A DNA stretch of 64,000 bases from an uncultured Oscillibacter sp. (GTDB taxonomy: Bacteria; Bacillota; Clostridia; Oscillospirales; Oscillospiraceae): positions 75,270 to 139,269 of the forward strand of contig CAJUDW010000003.1 of NCBI GenBank assembly GCA_910584995.1, given 5' to 3'. The position numbers and the translations under genes are program-made. The notes below the pieces were generated by a model, which was not told where the DNA came from, made no database searches, and was given only the letters and a program-made list of their open reading frames with translations. The first letter of the stretch is position 1. Each line of letters opens with the position of its first letter. Below, piece by piece: positions 58,130-64,000 of the stretch.

Positions 58130-60435
58130 AAAACAACCACCGTCCGATTTCTACAATCAATTTCCAGCCGCTTCGCTGCGGCGTAGCGGGCAAACCGCTT
58201 TTCCCCCACGCCGATAACCGACGGGATCCCGAACTCCGCCGCCCGGATGGCCATGTGGGAGTTGGCCCCGCCGTAGGCGGTGACGAATCCGGCGATGCCG
58301 CGGGAGAAAATCCAGTCGTAGCCGGGATCCGCCCCCCGGATCAATACGATTTTGCCTCGGAGGGTATCCTCCGAGGGCAGGACGGCGGTCTCCGCCGTGC
58401 AGCGGCCCTGGGTGATGAAGTTGGGCGCGCCGTCCGGCAGGAAGAAGCCGTAAATCTGCCGCTCCTCCCACAGCAGGGGCGGCAGGGTGATGCCGGAAGC
58501 GGCGGACTCCTGGGCCTGGCCCTCCCGGATGGAATCCCGCAGAATCCGTTCCATGTCCCCGGCCTGGGAGTAGGACTCCATAATCCGCCGGATGTTCACA
58601 TGGGACATGGCCTCCCGATCCAGCCCGTAGGCGGTGCCCAGTTCCGCCAGCAGTTCCAGCACATCGGAGAGGGTGTGGGTAAAGACGAATTTCGCGTACT
58701 CCCGGCCCTCAATGGCGTGCTGGATGAAATCGAAGAGGGAGAGGACGTCCGCGTTGAGGCTGTGCTCCTCCAGCATGTTCTGCAGCCGGGCGTATTTTTC
58801 CAGGGACAGCTGGAAGGGTGGCTCCTGCTCCCCGCCGCTGTTCCGCGCGTCGGCAAAGTCGAAGTAGAGATCCTCCCCCTGGTCGTACCGGGGGGAACAG
58901 ATATCGTAGGTGCCAGGCCGCAGGTGCCCATACCGGGCCAGGAAAGCCGCCGGGGACAGCGCCGCAAAATCCCGGGTCATATTCTTGCCCACGGTAGCCA
59001 GGTTCCCCATGTACAGGGCCCGTTCCTCCTCGGTCAGAAGCCCTACCGCGGCCATGGACCGCAGGAACTCCACGGCGATAAAGCCCGCCCGGGCGAGGCC
59101 CGCGAAGGGGAGGGTGCCGTACCGCTTACAGTATTCCAGCAGCCAGTAAATTTTTTCCGGAATCCCCAGGCCGCTTTCCATAATCTCCCTGTGCTTCTTC
59201 CGGAGGGTTTCAATTTTCTTGGCGTCCTTCTGCCAGAGGCCGTCCTTGCTGATGACGGAATTGGTCAGCGTCCGCAGGGACTCCGTCAGGCAGTCCTGTT
59301 CCTCCTCAGTGAAGCCGTAATCCCCCAGCACCCGGACCCGCTGGGGCAGGTCAAAGGTGTAACAGGTGAAAGCAATTTCAAATTCCACCTTGTCGTGAAG
59401 TTCCGGCCTCGCCCGGAGGCGGCCCAGGTAGTACTCCGCCAGCTTTTCCGCCAGCGGCTCCGGCAGGCCTTTGGGCAGGAAGGAATTGAAGCTGACCCGT
59501 GTATCGATATAGGGCAGGCCCTGGAAATCCGTCATCAGAGGGAAGGAACGGAGGTTACGGTAACCGTAGTTGTCCCGCTGGTAGGCCCAGACGCCGTCGG
59601 TGATGATCTCCTTGTAGAGGCTCAGGGCCAGGGCCCGGGGGCGGATGCCGATCATCTCCGCCGGGTTCCAGTCCGGCATGACGCCATAAATGGTCTCCCG
59701 TCCGCAGAGATCTGGGTGGGGCCGCAGGGAGGCACGGAGTTTTTCCCCAATCAGCCCCAAACTCCGCTTCTGGGCCTCCAGATCCAGCAGAGGCCGGGTC
59801 AGCACCAGGGGGCGGACCTGCAGCAGGTATAGTATATCATCCGCAATGGCAAATTCAAGATCCAGGGCAGGCCGCTGGAATAGCCCCTCCAATTCCCGGC
59901 ACAGGGCTGCCACCCGATCCAGGGGCGGCGGGGGCGGCTCCGGGGCGTCCTTGAAGTAGTAGAAGGTCTCCAGGTTCTGGCCGGTCCCGTCAGTGACAGA
60001 ACTGGTAGAGCCGGTGGAGCCGTCGTAGTTAAAGATGCAGTAGTTCCCGCCGGTGCTGGGATCGGCGGTAAAGGCCACGCCGCAGAGGGTCACGTCCGTC
60101 AAAAAAGGCTGGATGAAGATCTGGTTCTCCGGATCCGGCCCCATGGCCTCCGCCACCTGTTCCACAGCCCGGAGGATCGCCTCCTCCCCCTCCACGTTGG
60201 GGATAGAGAGGAATTTCCCCGCGTTGGAACACTCCGTCGTGTCCTCGTTCCGGGCGCTGCTGCGGACAATCACCGGCCCCGCCGGGAAATCCGCCTCCCG
60301 GAGGAGGGCGGGAATCCTTCCAGGATTCCGCCGTGCCTCCCCGGCGGTGAAGCAGACCTGGGGCAGAACCCGGGCGGCGGACAGCACGCCGGTAAGCTGC
60401 TGGAGGGTGCCGGCTTTTGTGGTAAATTGCATCAT
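58126..60435 (-). CDS. PEP-synthase-like ATP-dependent kinase, likely L-glutamine kinase (Cj1418-like)
   Basis: 769 residues. The N-terminal third is an ATP-grasp PPDK-type domain (PVIVRSSARNEDTTECSNAG, then KFLSIPNVEGEEAILRAVEQ; FTADPSTGGNYCIFNY). The C-terminus is a swivelling phosphohistidine domain, with His in GGANSHMAIRAAEFGIPSVI near residue 727. The PEP/pyruvate-binding barrel of true PEP synthase is missing and is replaced by about 400 unfamiliar residues. This is the layout of the C. jejuni enzyme that phosphorylates the amide nitrogen of L-glutamine. It overlaps the hydrolase gene by four bases. Confidence 0.85.
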   Translation of the reverse strand: MMQFTTKAGTLQQLTGVLSAARVLPQVCFTAGEARRNPGRIPALLREADFPAGPVIVRSSARNEDTTECSNAGKFLSIPNVEGEEAILRAVEQVAEAMGPDPENQIFIQPFLTDVTLCGVAFTADPSTGGNYCIFNYDGSTGSTSSVTDGTGQNLETFYYFKDAPEPPPPPLDRVAALCRELEGLFQRPALDLEFAIADDILYLLQVRPLVLTRPLLDLEAQKRSLGLIGEKLRASLRPHPDLCGRETIYGVMPDWNPAEMIGIRPRALALSLYKEIITDGVWAYQRDNYGYRNLRSFPLMTDFQGLPYIDTRVSFNSFLPKGLPEPLAEKLAEYYLGRLRARPELHDKVEFEIAFTCYTFDLPQRVRVLGDYGFTEEEQDCLTESLRTLTNSVISKDGLWQKDAKKIETLRKKHREIMESGLGIPEKIYWLLEYCKRYGTLPFAGLARAGFIAVEFLRSMAAVGLLTEEERALYMGNLATVGKNMTRDFAALSPAAFLARYGHLRPGTYDICSPRYDQGEDLYFDFADARNSGGEQEPPFQLSLEKYARLQNMLEEHSLNADVLSLFDFIQHAIEGREYAKFVFTHTLSDVLELLAELGTAYGLDREAMSHVNIRRIMESYSQAGDMERILRDSIREGQAQESAASGITLPPLLWEERQIYGFFLPDGAPNFITQGRCTAETAVLPSEDTLRGKIVLIRGADPGYDWIFSRGIAGFVTAYGGANSHMAIRAAEFGIPSVIGVGEKRFARYAAAKRLEIDCRNRTVVVL

Positions 60436-60444
60436 ACCGTCACA

Positions 60445-61197
60445 TCAGTTCTTTTTCCGCGCCATCCAGATCCTGGTGGTATAGGGGACCATCACGGTGT
60501 CCTGGTTCAAGGCCTCTACCACCTGGCGGATCTCGCTGATAATCTTGTCAAACACCTCCGGGGACTGGCGGTACACGGTACCGTGGGACTTCCAGCCTTC
60601 AATGAAGTCCTCCGCCGGGATGTGGTGCTCCACCTGCCCGGAGACAAACTCCACAGGGCCGAAGAGGCCGGAGGCGTCAATTACGGCAGTCTGATCTTCC
60701 CGGCGGGTGCCGTAGCTGTAGCCGGGGATGTTCTTTTTGATGACCTCCTCAATGCTCTGCTGGAGGGGGTTGTCCAGATCCCGGTGGTTCCACATGCAGG
60801 CAAACCAGCCCTGGGGCTTCAGGATCCGGCAGGTCTCCTTCAGGGCCAGCTGCCGGTCGCAGACGTTGAAGGAAGAGCCGAATGTGACCAGTTCAAACCG
60901 GGAGGACTCCATGCCGGTTTCCTCGCCCACGCCCTCGAACCACTGAACATCGGCAAACTCCGCCGTCCGCTTCACGCCGTTGGCCCGCATGGCGTCATTG
61001 GGCTCCACAGCCCAGACCTTGAGGCCGAATTTCGCCAGTTCCAGCGTCAAATGCGCTGCGCCGGCACCCACGTCGCAGGCTGCGTCTCCGGGTTTGACCC
61101 CCGCTCGCTCCAGCATCTGGGAAATGGCGCTGGGAGCGTATTCAGGGCGGCGCAGATAGGCCTCGGCTAAATTGGTATAATCCCATTCGGTTTTCAT
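60445..61197 (-). CDS. SAM-dependent methyltransferase of the phosphoramidate cluster
   Basis: A class I methyltransferase of 250 residues. Motif I is ACDVGAGAAHLTLELAKFG near residue 38, followed by KVWAVEPNDAMRANG, and RFELVTFGSSFNVC as motif II. Start at 61197 with GGAGGAACTATCC upstream. In C. jejuni two methyltransferases (Cj1419 and Cj1420) complete O-methyl phosphoramidate synthesis. This one sits between the kinase genes and is a candidate for the same step, which would make the product a methyl phosphoramidate. Confidence 0.85.
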   Translation of the reverse strand: MKTEWDYTNLAEAYLRRPEYAPSAISQMLERAGVKPGDAACDVGAGAAHLTLELAKFGLKVWAVEPNDAMRANGVKRTAEFADVQWFEGVGEETGMESSRFELVTFGSSFNVCDRQLALKETCRILKPQGWFACMWNHRDLDNPLQQSIEEVIKKNIPGYSYGTRREDQTAVIDASGLFGPVEFVSGQVEHHIPAEDFIEGWKSHGTVYRQSPEVFDKIISEIRQVVEALNQDTVMVPYTTRIWMARKKN

Positions 61198-61299
61198 GGA
61201 TAGTTCCTCCTGTATATTGATTTGATAAAATTTTCTCGGAGGGAAACCATAGTTTCCTCCGGCGCTGTTTTGTTGTTTCCGCCGCTATGCCGCGGCAGG

Positions 61300-61800
61300 T
61301 TATCCCTTCACGGCCCGGCGGAGGATCCCGATCTGCTCCTCCGGCGTCCGCTGGCCGTCGTTTTCCAGAACCAGATCCGGATGCTTTGGTTCCTCCACCT
61401 GGAAATGGACGCCCGCCACATCCCGGTCCCCCTGGCTGTACAGGCCCTTCTGGTCCCGACGGCGGAGGGTCTCCATGGAGACCTTGACATAGACCTCGAA
61501 ATAGCCGGGGATATTGGCCCGGTTCCACTCCCGCACCGCGTCGAACATGGAAATCGTACAGCAGACCGCCGTCAAACCCTGCCGCGCCAGCAGGGCGCAG
61601 AGGCGGGCGTTGCGCATGGCGCTCTTGCGGCGATCCTCCGGCGTAAAGCCCAAATCGTCCCCAAACACTTGCCGCAGTTCGTCCCCGTCCAAAAACACGG
61701 CGAGAACGCCGCTCCTTTTGAGTTCCTCGTACCACAGCCGCCCCACGGTGGTCTTGCCCGCGCCGGAGAGGCCGGTTATCCAATACACGCTTCCGCTCAT
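61300..61800 (-). CDS. APS-kinase-like enzyme, likely CDP-amidate 3'-kinase (Cj1415-like)
   Basis: 166 residues, P-loop kinase: VYWITGLSGAGKTTVGRLWY at the start, then FLDGDELRQVFGDDLGFTPE, ISMFDAVREWNRANIPGYFE and a C-terminal PKHPDLVLENDGQR. It looks like adenylyl-sulfate kinase, but no ATP sulfurylase or PAPS reductase is nearby, and every neighbour matches the phosphoramidate pathway. In C. jejuni the homologue phosphorylates the 3'-hydroxyl of cytidine diphosphoramidate. It lies 12 bp after the large gene. Confidence 0.85.
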   Translation of the reverse strand: MSGSVYWITGLSGAGKTTVGRLWYEELKRSGVLAVFLDGDELRQVFGDDLGFTPEDRRKSAMRNARLCALLARQGLTAVCCTISMFDAVREWNRANIPGYFEVYVKVSMETLRRRDQKGLYSQGDRDVAGVHFQVEEPKHPDLVLENDGQRTPEEQIGILRRAVKG

Positions 61801-61812
61801 CAGCCGCCTCCC

Positions 61813-63831
61813 TCAGTTGTACAGGGGATTTTGCAGAAGCGCGGGATCCAGCTTCAAAAGCGGCATCATCCGCAGCTGCTGGCCGTTTTTATTGACAAAC
61901 CGCAGATCTTTCAGCAGGTATTTTGCGTTTAAATGGCGGAGCGTATCCAGCTGGCGGATATAATCAGCCAGCACATCCTGGCGGATTTTTTCCTCCGTCA
62001 TGCCGCTTTCGGCGGCGGCCGCCTTGACCTGCGCCTCCAGCCAGGGCACCATGGTCTCTTTGATATATCCATTCACCGTAGTGAAATTCCTGACCAGTTC
62101 CTCCACCTTCTCCATAGTAACCGGCTTCCCGTCGTAATACTGGAAGCTGTACCCATAGGCCTCGTAGGCATCCCGGAGGAAATACTCCAGATAATACCGT
62201 TCCGCGTCATTGGCGTACTCGTCGTAAGTCCGGTAAATGGCGGTGGCGTCGAAACCCCGGACGTTGCCCGGCAGGCTCTCCGGATCCACCTCCCCGCCCC
62301 GGGAGCAGTAGGTCATGCTCTGGGTGTAAGGCAGGTCCAGGAACGCCGCCAGGGCGGTGAAAGTCGCTTTGGGGTTCAGCTTGCCGTCCTCGAAGCGGAT
62401 GAGGACGCTGTCCTGGAACAGCCGGTCCTGCCAGTCGATCATAAAACTCCGGTTCAGCACCCGGCGGCTGACGGGATCGCTCAGCATCACCTGCCGCGTT
62501 TTCAAAACCTCGCCTTCCGCCTCCCGCTTCCTTTCCTTCAGGAAGTTCTGGTAGATAAATTTCATCTCACCGCCGTAGCTGGCCGTGAACCGGCGCATCG
62601 GCGTGAAGGCCTTGATATATTTGAAGTGCCGGAACACGGGGGATTTCTGGATCCGCTCATATTCGGGGGCGTTCAGGACAGTTTCCCCCCTTTTCCGGAC
62701 GGTCAGCGTATATTCGATATTGCCAAAATGAGGGTTCAGGAACAGCGCCGGGGCAACCCGCGCGGTAGGATCCAGGTTGACCGTAGTGCCGTCGCTGGCG
62801 AAAAACAGCGCCACCAGCAGATCCTTTTCCGTCCGCTTTTTCATCCGCCAAAGTTCCTCGGCCACCTTGGGGGAGATCCGCTTGGAAACGCGGATAAAAT
62901 CCTGGAGGTTTTTGGCCTTGTCCAGGAGTTCCTGGGTCTCCTGAATGGATTTCTCCAAATAGTCCATCATCACCGTAGGGAAGTAAAGCAGGTTGGGATG
63001 CCCGTCCATAATCTCGCTGAAAAAGTCAATGCCATTGTGGCTGGACAGCTGGGCGCACCAGATCATGCGGTTGATCTCCTCCAGCCGGAAGGGCTGGAGG
63101 GTCATAGCCTCATAATCCATACCGTACTCCGCCTTGAAGTCGATGGGATACCGGGCAATCTCCTCCTCCATCAGCAGGACAATTTTTTTGCTCTCCAGCA
63201 GGGGCCGGAAATTCAGGCATTGCAGATGGGCGCAGAAAACGCCCCAGTCTTTGTAGTGGAGGTAGATATGGTTTTCCCGTGCGGCGTCCTCGCTGCGGCG
63301 CACGGTATCATTTAAATACTCTAACTCATACTGTGAGTACACGTCGTCCGCCAGAATAGGATTTTCCAGATCCTTGAAAAAGTTCCGGCTGACAACGGGA
63401 TGTTTGAAGTTGATATAATCCCCAAACCGCTCCTCCCGGACATAAAAGGGGATAAACCCCTTGTCATCATAGGGATAAAAGCGGATGGGCAGATCCTCAA
63501 AGTCCGGAAAATCCGTCCGGAAGAGGTAGGGATATTTTTTTAGCAGCTTGCAGTTCCGCTCATAGCGGCCCCGGAGATCCTTTTCGTTGGGCAGGTAGAA
63601 GGCCTCCGTCATTATGGCCAGCACTTCTTCTTTGCAGAACCCCTCGTTATAGAGGTTCCGGAAGCAGGTATAGGAGAAGCGGTAATCTTCGCCGTTTTGC
63701 AGCAGATACACGGCGGCCTCCAGCCGGTTGGCAGGATCCGGGTCCTGGCTGACTGTCAGGGTATAGGCCCGCAGGGCATCCTTTTCCTGGCCCAGGGCGG
63801 CCATTTTCCGGGCGATATCGATTGCATTCAT
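61813..63831 (-). CDS. large protein of unknown function, candidate phosphoramidate transferase
   Basis: 672 residues, no signal peptide or membrane segment. The first 60 residues look like tetratricopeptide-type helices (MNAIDIARKMAALGQEKDAL, LRAYTLTVSQDPDPANRLEA). A later segment near residues 476-505 (VLIRFEDGKLNPKATF, then AFLDLPY) resembles the 3'-phosphate-binding end of PAPS sulfotransferases. I do not see the expected 5' phosphosulfate loop, so the fold is uncertain. First gene of the phosphoramidate operon, about the size I recall for C. jejuni Cj1421 and Cj1422. A glycan or flagellin-glycan acceptor is inference. Confidence 0.55.
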   Translation of the reverse strand: MNAIDIARKMAALGQEKDALRAYTLTVSQDPDPANRLEAAVYLLQNGEDYRFSYTCFRNLYNEGFCKEEVLAIMTEAFYLPNEKDLRGRYERNCKLLKKYPYLFRTDFPDFEDLPIRFYPYDDKGFIPFYVREERFGDYINFKHPVVSRNFFKDLENPILADDVYSQYELEYLNDTVRRSEDAARENHIYLHYKDWGVFCAHLQCLNFRPLLESKKIVLLMEEEIARYPIDFKAEYGMDYEAMTLQPFRLEEINRMIWCAQLSSHNGIDFFSEIMDGHPNLLYFPTVMMDYLEKSIQETQELLDKAKNLQDFIRVSKRISPKVAEELWRMKKRTEKDLLVALFFASDGTTVNLDPTARVAPALFLNPHFGNIEYTLTVRKRGETVLNAPEYERIQKSPVFRHFKYIKAFTPMRRFTASYGGEMKFIYQNFLKERKREAEGEVLKTRQVMLSDPVSRRVLNRSFMIDWQDRLFQDSVLIRFEDGKLNPKATFTALAAFLDLPYTQSMTYCSRGGEVDPESLPGNVRGFDATAIYRTYDEYANDAERYYLEYFLRDAYEAYGYSFQYYDGKPVTMEKVEELVRNFTTVNGYIKETMVPWLEAQVKAAAAESGMTEEKIRQDVLADYIRQLDTLRHLNAKYLLKDLRFVNKNGQQLRMMPLLKLDPALLQNPLYN

Positions 63832-63879
63832 AGGCGAGATTCCTTTCTTCTGATGGGTTCAGGGAAGACTTGATAAAAA

Positions 63880-63904
63880 GGGGGCGGGCATTTCGCCCGC
63901 CCCC
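63880..63904 (-). terminator. terminator between the upstream gene and the phosphoramidate operon
   Basis: GGGGGCGGGC (63880-63889) pairs with GCCCGCCCCC (63895-63904). On the minus strand TTTTTATC follows, so it ends the gene at the window edge. I see no new promoter between it and the 672-residue gene, only AAAGGAATCTCGCCT before the ATG, so read-through may drive the operon. Confidence 0.75.
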
Positions 63905-63951
63905 TTGCGCGTAGTGTTTGATTCGAACAACCGTGCCTATCAGACTGCGGA

Positions 63952-64000
63952 TTAGCCCAGCAGCTGCAGCACGCCCTTCGTCGAAAGGAACTCCGCCGCT
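63952..64000 (-). CDS. C-terminal end of a gene, possibly flagellin
   Basis: Only the last 15 codons are visible, reading AAEFLSTKGVLQLLG and a TAA stop. Flagellins commonly end with a motif of the type QGVLQLL, so flagellin is a reasonable guess, but 15 residues cannot prove it. A terminator follows 47 bases later. Confidence 0.3.
   Translation of the reverse strand, partial: AAEFLSTKGVLQLLG

Noticed and set aside
58126..60435. Phosphoenolpyruvate synthase
   Set aside because: It keeps the ATP-grasp and phosphohistidine domains but lacks the PEP/pyruvate barrel, and sits with glutamine-dependent partners.
61300..61800. Adenylyl-sulfate kinase of sulfate assimilation
   Set aside because: No ATP sulfurylase, PAPS reductase or sulfotransferase cluster; all neighbours fit the phosphoramidate pathway instead.

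Overview
The window looks like a chromosome segment from a GC-rich gut Clostridium-type bacterium, probably a member of the Oscillospiraceae. I infer this from the S10-spc gene order with a zinc-type S14, the split GlgC/GlgD glycogen operon, BioY, ZIP and DUF4317 homologues, strong AGGAGG ribosome binding sites and good sigma-A promoters with 17-bp spacers. No database search was possible, so all names rest on motifs, lengths and gene context.

Layout. 1-9228 (minus): the S10-spc ribosomal protein operon, from its promoter at 9200-9228 through rpsJ to a truncated rpsE, with two structured spacers inside the operon. 9395-12416: a ZIP metal transporter, a DUF1846 protein and a promoter-driven structured RNA of unknown family. 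12537-14847: an ECF sigma/anti-sigma operon with two membrane proteins. 15182-16969: a small coiled-coil protein, endonuclease IV and a C26-type amidotransferase. 17688-20168: tRNA-Ser(CGA), hairpin arrays, a 16-bp tandem repeat, a small DUF3784-like membrane protein and an Mrr-type restriction enzyme. This part has lower GC and looks accessory. 20223-33293: an aldo/keto reductase, then a LacI regulator with a tripartite tricarboxylate transporter, a YcxB-like protein, a split UxaA-type lyase, a Gfo/Idh oxidoreductase and pyruvate:ferredoxin oxidoreductase. 33321-43002: a Na/Pi symporter with PhoU domain, DUF4317, an OppA-type lipoprotein, a DEAD-box helicase, an XRE regulator, DUF1284-bioY and a second ECF sigma operon. 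43271-52351: the glycogen operon glgB-glgC-glgD-glgA-glgP. 52604-55906: a TauE-type permease, an Asp/Glu racemase and a GltP-type symporter.

The most striking region is 55982-63831. Seven minus-strand genes match, one for one, the Campylobacter jejuni capsule O-methyl phosphoramidate pathway. They are a glutamine kinase (PEP-synthase-like), a CTP:phosphoglutamine cytidylyltransferase, a gamma-glutamyl-CDP-amidate hydrolase, an APS-kinase-like CDP-amidate 3'-kinase, a methyltransferase, a PHP phosphatase suited to recycling 3',5'-bisphospho-cytidine, and a large protein that may be the transferase. The next gene upstream ends at the window edge with a tail resembling a flagellin C-terminus, so the acceptor could be a surface or flagellar glycan.

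A second oddity is the glycogen operon. GlgA carries a Pro/Glu linker plus a histone-H1-like lysine tail, and GlgB carries a basic tail with two AT-hook-like repeats.
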